Source: Escallonia rubra (lineage: Eukaryota > Streptophyta > Magnoliopsida > Escalloniales > Escalloniaceae). From it: a stretch of DNA of 64,000 nucleotides. Within the stretch, counting starts at the first letter, position 1. Every line of letters starts with the position of its first letter. The stretch covers positions 62,001-126,000 of the forward strand of contig JAVXUO010002653.1 of the NCBI GenBank assembly GCA_033065855.1, in the 5' to 3' direction. Positions 55,483 to 64,000 of the stretch are shown here, piece by piece. The position numbers and the translations under genes are program-made. The notes below the pieces were generated by a model that was not told the origin of the DNA, did no database searches, and saw only the letters and a list, made by a program, of their open reading frames with translations.

Positions 55483-57737
55483 GATTCGGTTATAATCAGG
55501 CCTCACCATCAGCCCTAATGCCTCAGATTCGGTTAAAATTAGATTGAATCGGTCCAGCCTTCTCTGCTAAGCTATTCATTGGGAAATATTTGGGCATCCA
55601 ACTGGATATCCAAACAAATAAAAGATCCATCTTCTCGGGTCTGGTACAACGCGTTCAAGACAGATGTGCACATTGGTTAGGCCTTCTGTTAAATAAAGCC
55701 AGTCGAGCCACGTTAATCCAATATGTCTTATCTTCGATCCTGATTCACTACATGTCAGTTTACAAATTTCCCATTTACATGTGCAATCAATTAGACCAAA
55801 TCTTAGCCCGATTTTGGTGGTCGGGATAAGCCTCTCATAAATCTATTTACTGGATCTCTTGGACGGTCCTCTGTCTCCCCAAACATCAGGGTGGTCTGGG
55901 ATTCCACAACTTCCGCTCCTTTAATGATGCACTGCTAGTGAAGCATGCATGGAAACTTTGGTCTTTGCCTCAAGGCTTGACTGCCCAAGTCCTTAAAGGT
56001 CGATATTTCCAGCAACAAGCTTTCTTCCAGGCTAAAAATATCAGCAATTGTTCATGGGTATGGAAAAGTCTCTTGGTAGGACAAAGAGTCTTAAAGCAAG
56101 GAAATCAATGGAAAATAGGGGATGACAGATCGATATCAGTCTGGATGGATTGGTGGCTGCCTACGAGCCCTCTTGCCAAGTTGACCCCCTTTCGAACGCT
56201 GGCCAACTGTCATTGGCGAGTATCCGATTTATTTGCACCGGACTCTCAGAATTGGAATGTGGCAAGAATCCTTTCAGTCTTCCCTTTTGATCTGGCCTCA
56301 TCTATTTTTCACTCTTAAAGCTCTCGTCCTTTAACTCTGCGGATGAGATCTCTTGGGCCTTTGCAACAAATACTTCCTTTTCTGTTTCCTCAGCTTATAA
56401 ATTCCTCATCTGTCATCCCTCGCAAGCCCCTAGTCCTGACCATTGCTTGCCTCCAAAGCTCTGGAAACATATGTGGAAGTTGCCTATTCCAGCAAAAATT
56501 AAGTTTTTTTTATGGAAATTCCTTCACAAACGTCTTTCCCTCTATTCCGAACTCTCTAAACGACGTTGCCCCACTATTGACTCATGTCCTCTTTGCCTCA
56601 ATACTTCCGAAACACATGATCACCTATTTTTCAACTGTCCTTCAGTCAGGCAAATTTGGCATCAGGGATTCCCAAGAACTGGCTCCGCGGACTTGGCATT
56701 AGGCCCCTCAAGAGTCTGGCTCTGTGACTGGTTAGCTAAGCCTATCTTTAGAACACCGATTGATCTGTTGCTCACAGTTCATTTTTCCTATATCTTTTGG
56801 AACATTTGGATTGGTCGAAATGATCTTGTGTTTCGTCGCAACCCTTTTATCCCTGCGCTGATTCTTAGGAAATTGAAGCTAGCCCTGCAAGATCTTCACC
56901 ATTCTAGAATCTATCAACTTAGGCTTAGCCTCTCTCTCAAATATCTCTCTCATAAAAAGATAATTTCAAGACGACCCCTTGAATATAAACATTTATATTC
57001 CCCCATCTACCCGATTTTTTTCTCTACCCATTGCTCTTGTCCTTTGAAACTAGGCTCAATCACCTGTGTAGTGGCGATCACGGACAGTCAGGAAGATAAC
57101 CGAAGGGGTTTAGGAATGGTTTTGTTTAATGTTCGTTGGATTCCCATTGGTTCATACGTAGCCTCCTTTATCCCCACAATTAAGAATAGGATTGATTCAT
57201 ATGTCCTTGCATTGGCTATTCAGTGGTTATCATATCTGCACTGCACTCACATTATAATTTTGCTTGCTCCTTCGCTTGTGATTGGCTAGTTGTCAGGTCA
57301 GGATCCTTGGCTTAGTGGCTTGTTTGCGCAGTGTGTACAGAGTTTGGCTTTACAGCTTTCTTTGACAGTCGACTTCAGATTCCTGCATTTAGTGCATATC
57401 GAGAGGGGTACAGATCGAGTTCTGGATCTGGGCATCATCGATGACTATTTTTGGCTCGAGACAAAGGGTTGGTTTTCAGCAGCATTGGTTTGATCATGTA
57501 CAGGCCGATGTCCCTTTTGCCTTACCTAACGCCTTGATTTCCTGAGCTCTCCTCTCATATTTTTGTTGCCCCCAGTTTTGTTAATTGTCTTTCCTTAGTG
57601 TTGCGTGTATTTGGTTGGTTGTGTTGAACTCTTGTGGCTGTTTTAGTTTTTGTTCAGGTTTTTCTTGTAAGCAATTCTTGTACTCCTCTATTTTGTTGCT
57701 ATATAGTTCTCCTTATTCCAAGAAAAAAAAAAAAAAA
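55483..57737 (+). mobile_element. 5'-truncated L1-type LINE with 16-bp target duplication
   Basis: A 16-bp duplication GAGAATCTTTGGCACG lies at 55467-55482 and 57738-57753. A terminal A run at about 57723-57737 precedes the right copy. The content is the 3' part of a plant LINE on the plus strand: end of the RT (KYLGIQLDIQTNKR, LNKASRATLIQYVLSSI), the GGLGFHNFRSFNDALLVKHAW region, a zf-RVT zinc-binding module (LWKHMWKLPIPAKIKFFLW, CPLCLNTSETHDHLFFNCP), and a faint RNase H-like end. Endonuclease and RT catalytic parts are absent, as expected for a 5'-truncated copy. Confidence 0.92.
55570..57493 (+). pseudogene. LINE ORF2 3' portion (thumb, zf-RVT, RNase H-like)
   Basis: At least three stops or frame changes (TAA at 55827-55829, stop near 56316, TAG at 57287-57289) break the reading frame. 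Zn ligands of zf-RVT (CPLC...H..HLFFNC) remain. The final part (SYVLALAIQWL) corresponds to the RNase H-like fold. Confidence 0.8.
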
Positions 57738-57753
57738 GAGAATCTTTGGCACG

Positions 57754-59280
57754 TGGCATGCCACATAGACAAGCCATACAAAGCCAGAGGAGAAAGTTAC
57801 ACGGGCATTTCGTAACATTTTATCTTCCAAAATTCTCCCTCATTTTCTGTCAAAACTTGCATGCTTTCGTTTCTCTGCCCTTGAGGAGAAAGTTACACGT
57901 GCATTTCAGTTAACAGCAGACGGTGCAGCTTCGCCTCCACACTTGATCCGTCAATTGCCTACACTATTATGCTTAGGTTATTTACTCTGCAACCGAAAGC
58001 TGCACTGAAGACCAAGGTTAGCCCAAGCTTGTCTATGTTGCTTCCATTTGCAGCTTACGACTGTTTTGCCGCCGACTATATCGAAGAATTTCATACGGGT
58101 AGAGTGGCAACGACGACCTTCGTGCCGCCGCTAAACAATTTGAAGACCGAGGTAATTGCTTTGCTATTTCTCTCATACATACCTTCAATTACTTACCTCT
58201 ACTTACAGCTCATACTTTGCCAAGCTCAACTAATTACTTCAGTTTCTACGAAAAAGCATTTGATTTGAGCTTCATCAATGAGAATTACGCTAAATTAGAG
58301 AGATATGAGTTATGGTGAAAAGCGTGTTATTGTCTATCATTGGCCTCTACTATAGCAAAGTGTTGATCTAATTTAACTGGAACTGGAAGGATTTAGTGGT
58401 TGAATAGGGGTTTGGAATGTTTTGTATTTTATTTCTGATTCATTATTTGAAACATATATGGTTTAAGTGATACCATTTCAAAAAGTGACGCCACTATTGT
58501 ATGCTTGCACCTTTGGTAGTGAATTTTATAATTCCCCAGTTAAGTGTGAATTGAACCAATTAAGTGATATCAAGAAAAGAAGCGAACCTGTTGCATCATG
58601 GTGTTGGAGTATACACAAAAGTGAAGTATGTAGGACTCTAGGTGAATGAAAAATGACGTTTTGCACAAAAAGAGTGGTATGTTTCCAGCAATCGCTTTTA
58701 GTTTCATGCTCATCAAAAATAGTACTGTTGTGGAAGATAAAGCTAAAGATACCACTTAAAATAGTAATTGATAAAATTTAAGCTTCCTTGTTTTTCAATC
58801 TGCTCTTAGACATGCTTCATTTCCTTTGCTCTTCATAAACTGGTTAAAAAAGTTTCCCAGCTGTTCTCCTTCAACTGGCATTCCAGCTGCTTCAAATTGC
58901 ATCTGAGTTTCAGTCTCACATGAAAGATTTTTGCCTTCCTCAGTTAGGATATATATGAGCAGTCACAATTTTCAAAGCATGCATAATATGAAGCGCGTCA
59001 AAAAAAGATAAGAATAAACGAAAACACTAACAAAGTTATCAGTTAGTGATACTAAAGAATCAATTGTTGTTGCCTAAGTATGTTACTGTCTTCTTTCATT
59101 GAGACGGTTTTAGACGTAGTGTATTGTTCTATTTCGAATGACATCGCTCTGTGATACTAATTGTAGCCATTATTTCCCTTGTACTAGCTTTATGGCAGCT
59201 GAATACATGATGTTTTGTCGGGTAAATGAACAGACTTAACTTTTGGAAGGCCAAAATTCGTTCTCCAGAAATGGCATGCT
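57754..59280. other. Unassigned sequence
   Basis: A 24-bp string AGGAGAAAGTTACACG-GCATTTC occurs at 57788-57811 and, with one mismatch, at 57884-57907. A plus-strand reading frame at 57969-58268 (MLRLFTLQPKAALKTKVS...) resembles nothing I know. Otherwise AT-rich without recognisable genes. Confidence 0.4.
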
Positions 59281-59283
59281 CAC

Positions 59284-59520
59284 ATGTCAAACTCGGGCAA
59301 CACAAAATTTCAAATTTACATACTGACTGACGAAGAGGTCATTCTTCCTATTCATATCATGAGATGTATTAACATCATTGTCTTATTACTTGCACGATTG
59401 CCTCTGAATACAACACAGGGAACACAAATTCAAGCCACTGCATTTGGAGTTGATAACAGAATTATCTACTACAGACACTACAGTACTTTGCAAATTCACC
59501 AGCTCTTGCCACTCTTGCTT
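59284..59520 (+). pseudogene. RPA70-like OB-fold fragment, two exons
   Basis: Exon-like piece 59284-59337 reads SNSGNTKFQIYILTDEE and is followed by GT. A second begins at 59419 after CAACACAG and reads GTQIQATAFGVDN, then becomes degenerate. Joined, they match the TDEEGTQIQATAFG pattern of plant replication protein A large-subunit-like proteins, including those found in Helitrons. Only one beta-barrel segment remains. Confidence 0.5.
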
Positions 59521-59726
59521 GTGCAGCTTCACCCCCAACACCCTTAACTTAGTAAACTCCTCGTTTCTTCCCGTAATCTGATTTTATAAGCACTCAAAGA
59601 AGTCTAATTGAAGATTATTGGTTGTTTTGACTTGGCGAGCACAGAGGCATGCGTTGATTAGCTCTTGCACTGGCTTGTTTTAATGGCCGTAGCAATTTAG
59701 TTTATAACACTAATTGACATTGACAG

Positions 59727-60137
59727 AATCAAGATGAAGTTATTATTTACTTTCTTGACATTGAACATCATGGACGTGTTTTCAAGGGACGCCTCGAATC
59801 AGTATATGCAAGTACATTGAAGACGGAAATTCTATATTCGTTAGTTTGCATTGCTTAATTATTGTTTTTTCTTCAAAACTTTACTGATTATTGGATTTGC
59901 TTTTGTCCATATTGCAAACAGCTTAATCGCGATCGCCTTAAGGGGAACCAGGAGTTTATAATTGAGGTACTTCTGTTAAATTGTTCCACCACCCCAAACC
60001 TTGGAACCTTCCTTCACTATGGATATTATGCTCCTGAGTATGCCATAAGTGGCAAATTTTCTTATGAAATCAGATATTTATTGCTTTGTGTGGTTTTGCT
60101 AGAGTTGATGATAGGGCGAAAGTCAGTTGAGACTTGA
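59727..60137 (+). pseudogene. RLCK-VII/PBL-type protein kinase fragments
   Basis: After an acceptor at 59726, 59727 to about 59825 includes HGRVFKGRLES (glycine-loop region). After a second acceptor at 59921, 59922-60137 reads QLNRDRLKGNQEFIIEVLLL, then HPNL-like residues, and GYYAPEYAISGKFSYE, VVLLELMIGRKSVET and a stop. These are subdomains I-III and VIII-IX of PBS1-like cytoplasmic kinases (family pattern KQLDRNGLQGNREFLVEV and GYCAPEYA). The lobe between, including the catalytic HRD and DFG motifs, is missing, so no kinase activity is possible. Confidence 0.75.
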
Positions 60138-60520
60138 GAGCGGTATGAGGTCAGGAGAGCAGACTTAGTTGTTTTGGTAAGCAAATTCTACACCTTTTCT
60201 TGCATTTTGGTTGTTCATTTTGTCAATATGCCTCGAATGGAGACCCTAGAGTTGCTTTATTGTGATATTATTAGCTTTGAAGACATGTAGGATAGCAAAT
60301 TGGATTATAACCACATTTACTGGTGTTGGGTCAGGTTATAGTGAATCTAAACTACATGCCCTTAGTCAAAGCCTAACTTGTTTAAGTACTTAGTAAGGTT
60401 TGTTGTTTATTGATTTATTCAGCCTTAATTTAATTGATTAATAATGATATCTTTCGTGGTTAAATACTTCTATTTTTGGACCGTTGGAATTTACTTTCTC
60501 TGAATTATTGGCTACTACAG

Positions 60521-60919
60521 ATGGCAATGCGAACTTTCACCAACAAAAATGGCCAGAAAAATGAATAAGTTGTTCGAGTCAGAAGGTGGTCCAATCATAC
60601 TCTCTCAGGCATGTTTTTGAGGTCTTCCATTACATTGCCATTTTGATGTGATTTCTAGCACATTGAAACATTTTCATCACACTAAATTTCTTGGAGATCA
60701 TGCTTGTGTGTATTATATGGATTACATATATGAAGGAGGAAGAACTAAGTATTTATTGAACTAGATTGCCACTATATTGTTCTGCTATATATAGTGCCAA
60801 TCCGCAATATTAGTTATATGTTTGTGCACATAGAGAATGAATATGGATTTGAAATTAAAGAATATGGTTCTACTGGTTATGCATACCCGAGTTGGGCTGC
60901 CAAGACGGTTGTTGATTTG
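60521..60919 (+). pseudogene. GH35 beta-galactosidase fragment, two exons
   Basis: 60521-60608, after a TACTACAG acceptor, reads AMRTFTNK and then in another frame KMNKLFESEGGPIILSQ. 60830-60919 reads IENEYGFEIKEYGSTGYAYP, then SWAAKTVVDL, before GTAACA. Plant beta-galactosidases have exactly this succession (LFESQGGPIILSQ, IENEYG, KAYTKWAAKMAV), with an intron at the LSQ/IENEYG boundary. The Glu in IENE is the acid/base catalyst of GH35. The intron donor is GC and the acceptor is damaged, and no further exons follow. Confidence 0.75.
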
Positions 60920-61618
60920 GTAACAGAGTTGTAGAAGGATTAACACTTTGATTCTGAATTATAGATTACATTTCTGTTTTTATTACTTAAAAGGAGGTCA
61001 CCTTTTCATTACCTGATTAATAATAGAAGCAGTATCTCAGCAGGTGGTTGTTTTATTTGCTGCGATATAATTTTATTGTTGCTAACATCTTCCTTTTCAA
61101 CCTGAATCTAGAGCAATGCATTGGTCTTGAAAGTGATTAAGCAACCAATGGCTAAAGTAAGCCGTATAAAACTGTCTTCTCTGAGAATTTTGTGAAATTT
61201 TGGATAAACTTTGGTATATTTTTAAACATTGACTTTGCTCGTCGTTTTTACCTTAGTTTGATTTATTTTATTGTTTTTATTGCACAAAATAGAATGACGA
61301 AAGTGAATATTTACATATACAATTAACTCTACTTGAGCAGTTCATACAAGTGAAAAAGTGAGCTCGATTGTCAAAGAGCAATGGTCGGTAGGCATTTTCC
61401 AGCTAAAAATCAACATTATATTTGTGGATAACCATACGTTATTCCTAGCTTAAATGATATTCTACCTCACCAGTACAATAATATTGCAACCCTTTCTACC
61501 CATTGAACAAGTTGAATTGCATACTATTGGAAAGGGGCACTCCAGTACAATGATATTGCACAAAGTACGAAAGGGGCACTCCAGCATAACCCATTATGCT
61601 GTAGAACCTCAACTTGCA
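60920..61618. other. Unassigned AT-rich sequence
   Basis: No gene recognised. GAAAGGGGCACTCCAG occurs at about 61529 and 61570, each near ATATTGCA, forming a small direct repeat just before the LINE start. Confidence 0.4.
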
Positions 61619-61755
61619 GGGAGTAGTTTTTTTTCTCTCTAAAAATCTAGGGTTTCAGTTTCGGCGAGATGGCAACTCAACGGAAAGGGAGTAGTTTTTT
61701 TTTCTCTCTAAAAATCTAGGGTTTAAGTTTCGGCGAGATGGCAACTCAACAGAAA
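61619..61755 (+). repeat. Tandemly doubled LINE 5' end
   Basis: A 68-bp unit containing the T run, CTCTCTAAAAATCTAGGGTTT and the ATGGCAACTCAAC start is present twice (ATGs at 61669 and 61738), with few differences. Confidence 0.9.
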
Positions 61756-63231
61756 TCGAGCAGAGTGCGAGGTCCCCCTAAGGACGCATTTGCAAAGGAT
61801 TTTGTTGGAAAGCAATGGTCGCACACGCATGATGCAAAAGGAGCGCTGCACACCAAAATTTCACCGAAGCATGCGACGGTGGAATTAGGAATGGATGTGC
61901 GCGATGTCCGAGATGTTCAACCGGGAAAGATCCTGACCTCAAGCTCAGATTCTGATGTGGAAAAGAACTAAAAGAGAAATTGTAAAGGAGTTACAGACAA
62001 AATTAATGGTGATATCAAAGGAGAATTTGGAATTGAAAGCAGCAATAAATGCATTGCATCAACAGCAGGTACCTCAGACAAAAATCCTAATAGAAACTGC
62101 AAATGCGTTGAATCAAGAGAAGTTGAATATATCATCGTCCCAGACAAAATCACCAACAGAATGCCAATCGATAATGAAAGAAGCGCGTGTACCGGATGCG
62201 AATGGTCCTCACGCGCTAACAGATTTTGGCGCCCAAATGGAATCGAATTTTCTTGCCCTAAAAAGTAAATCCTTGGGTGAGGGAAGCAAGGAACAGAACA
62301 CAATTGTGTCGCAATCGAAGGAGAAACCTATGGAAATGGAAGGTAAAACACCATTTCAAACCCTAATTGCAAAATCTTATGCAAATGTGGTGAAACCTAA
62401 CAGATAATACTTAAAAGAAAATCAACTAAATTACATTGAACCACAAGACATTGAGGGCATAAGAGAAGTTCATTACTCTATGGAGGATGTCGAAGCAAGC
62501 TTAAACATGTGGCAACATGCACTGGTGGTATATGTTCTTGGAGCTAAACCCCCAATTCAGGTTATGCAAAGGTTTCTGGACAGAAAATGGGGTAGCTATG
62601 GAAACTTTTCTGTCAGTTTGCTAAAATTGGGTACTTGGTGCAAATTGATAATGATGAAACTCAAATGCTGATAATGGAAAAAGGACCCTGGTCCTTCGAC
62701 AGTAAACCTTTGATCATTAGGCCTTGAAGTAAAGATATGGCAATGGAAAGAAAAGGGATTCAAAATGTCCCTGTGTGGATCAAACTCCCTTAGTTACCTT
62801 TATAATTTTGGACAAATGGTATGTTGAGCAGAATATGCAGTACTATAGGTAAGCCGCTCTTCAATGACAGAATGACAGCCTCCAAAGAGAGACTGATGTA
62901 TGCAAGGGTGTGTGTGGAAGTGGAAAGCAATTGTCTATTCCCTGAAGAAATACCCATCATGGGCCCTAATGGAAATTATCACAAGCAAAGAATAAAGTAT
63001 GAATGGAAACCTGCTAGGTGTAACCATTGCAAGGTTTTTGGACATTGGGATTCCTATTGCAAACTGAAGCCAAAGGTTCAGCAAGTGAGGAAAGAGAAGG
63101 AACCATCAGCTGGAGGAAGAATTAATGACAGACCCAATACTAGCCAAATAGGTGCAGGGAATGAGGGAAAAAGTAAAGTCAATAAGGCTAATACCATGGA
63201 GGTCATAATATGTTTCAGCATCTTGACCTAA
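61738..63231 (+). pseudogene. LINE ORF1 (Gag-like, DUF4283 and zinc knuckle), broken
   Basis: MATQQKSSRVRGPPKDAF opens at 61738. A frame change near 61960 leads into a lysine/glutamate-rich coiled region (61955-62407) ending with SYANVVKPNR. DUF4283-like sequence follows (NYIEPQDIEGIREVHYSMED, KWGSYGNFSV, KGPWSFDSKPLI, VPVWIKLP) with stops. The last segment 62821-63231 has PEEIPIMGPNG, then a CCHC knuckle CNHCKVFGHWDSYC. ORF1 proteins of plant LINEs bind their RNA. At least three breaks. Confidence 0.8.
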
Positions 63232-63384
63232 TCAGTACGGTAGGTCAGAAGCACACAATGAAAAGGAGAACCATAATAGTAAAGATCATGAACAGAATGG
63301 TGGCAATCCCAGCAAATCTGTCCACAAGAAGCATGGTGACAACTCAGCTGGATGGAAAGGAGGAGGTAACCACAAACTTAAATC

Positions 63385-64000
63385 ATGATTGCTAGCTGGA
63401 ATATTATGGGTCTTAATGACTCAACTAAGCAGTATGAAATAAGGAAAACAATAAAGAGCCAGAATATTGGTTTCATTGGATTGCTAGAAACTAAAGTACA
63501 GTTGGAACAAATACCTCTTATAGTAAGAAGATGGAATAAAAGTTGGCAATTTGTGAATAATGCCAATAATAAGGGTGTATCCAGAATATGGGTGGGATGG
63601 GACAACCATGTCTTCCAATTCCAGATGTTGGTATGTGAAACTCAAGTGATCACAGGAAGAGTCCTAAGGAAAGACAACAATGTGGTATTTTATATCTCAT
63701 GTGTTTATGGAAATAATAAGGGAGTAAAAAGAAGGATATTGTGGGATCAACTAAACCAATGTGGGGAAATGATTGGGAAGGACCCTTGGCTTGTCATGGG
63801 TGACTTTAATGTAGTAAGGAATTCAGAAGAAAAGAGTGGAGGTGCCAACATTACTCATGGTGAAGTAGCAGAATTCAACCAATGCCTAAACAACTTGCAG
63901 TTGGAAGATATCTCTACAATTGGATTGTTTTACACTTGGAGTAACAAGAGGGAGAATGAAATGATCAGATGTAGATTGGAAAGAATGTTACAAAATGAGG
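63385..64000 (+). CDS. LINE ORF2, endonuclease domain (open to window edge)
   Basis: From ATG 63385 the frame is open for 205 codons to the end of the window. It shows the endonuclease/exonuclease/phosphatase fold of L1 elements: SWNIMGLND (metal-binding Asn), GLLETK (catalytic Glu), VYGNNK, WLVMGDFNVV (Asp and Asn of the active site) and GLFYTWSNK. The RCRLERML segment stands where the family usually has a LDR motif (Asp), here Glu. The enzyme nicks target DNA to prime reverse transcription. RT should follow beyond 64000. Unlike ORF1, this part is undamaged. Confidence 0.88.
   Translation, partial: MIASWNIMGLNDSTKQYEIRKTIKSQNIGFIGLLETKVQLEQIPLIVRRWNKSWQFVNNANNKGVSRIWVGWDNHVFQFQMLVCETQVITGRVLRKDNNVVFYISCVYGNNKGVKRRILWDQLNQCGEMIGKDPWLVMGDFNVVRNSEEKSGGANITHGEVAEFNQCLNNLQLEDISTIGLFYTWSNKRENEMIRCRLERMLQNE

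Larger units (their letters stand above)
61619..64000 (+). mobile_element. L1-type LINE, 5' half, continues beyond the window
   Basis: Starts with a doubled 5' segment (GGGAGTAGTTTTTTTT to ATGGCAACTCAAC, at 61619 and 61687), then a Gag-like ORF1 with DUF4283-type and zinc-knuckle parts, then ORF2 opening with an endonuclease domain. It is cut by the right edge. Confidence 0.85.

Overview
The window reads as nuclear DNA of a flowering plant, probably a woody eudicot. It has plant-specific immune gene families (a CBP60-type calmodulin-binding transcription factor and a CC-NB-ARC-LRR gene), GT-AG introns, CT-rich 5' leaders, and roughly 80-90% transposon-derived or anonymous sequence. The species cannot be named from sequence alone.

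Layout. 0.9-2.7 kb: the first three exons of a CBP60-like gene (minus strand, intact reading frame, 3' part off the left edge) with a recognisable promoter. 3.1-16.9 kb: a Ty1/copia retrotransposon whose 5' LTR is split by an 8.0-kb CACTA (En/Spm) element. The 3' LTR preserves the empty insertion site. The CACTA element keeps a decayed TNPA-like gene and the DUF4216 tail of TNPD, lacks the transposase core, and carries about 2.5 kb of satellite-like repeats plus a captured exon of a mitochondrial complex I assembly factor (NDUFAF6-like). 17.0-22.6 kb: a complete Mutator-like element (MULE) with perfect 9-bp target duplications and two convergent genes, a mudrA-like transposase and a GRF zinc-finger gene. 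23.3-28.3 kb: a decayed copia element with short LTRs, an iMet primer site and a 5-bp duplication. 29.5-37.3 kb: a 2.1-kb anonymous direct repeat. Only the second copy contains a tRNA-derived SINE and a hAT-like element, which itself holds a small MULE with a 9-bp duplication. 38.7-46.2 kb: a repeat with paired palindromes, a 1.8-kb solo LTR inside GC-rich repeat DNA, LTR-promoter-like sequence, and a second MULE remnant. 49.1-51.2 kb: an NLR pseudogene that lost its ARC2/MHD region. 53.3-57.7 kb: a copia gag relic, a TRIM-like retroelement and a 5'-truncated LINE with a 16-bp target duplication. 57.8-61.2 kb: exon pieces of three unrelated host genes (RPA-like, RLCK-VII/PBL kinase, GH35 beta-galactosidase) on one strand. 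61.6-64.0 kb: the 5' half of another L1-type LINE running off the right edge.

How the parts relate. The two host genes are both immune-type, lie on the same strand, and share a conserved block with W-box cores upstream. The rest is nested insertions whose order can be read from empty sites and target duplications. The most unusual objects are the CACTA element with satellite arrays and a captured exon, the convergent mudrA/GRF MULE, and the three-gene exon mosaic near 59-61 kb. I saw no convincing wholly new biochemical system.
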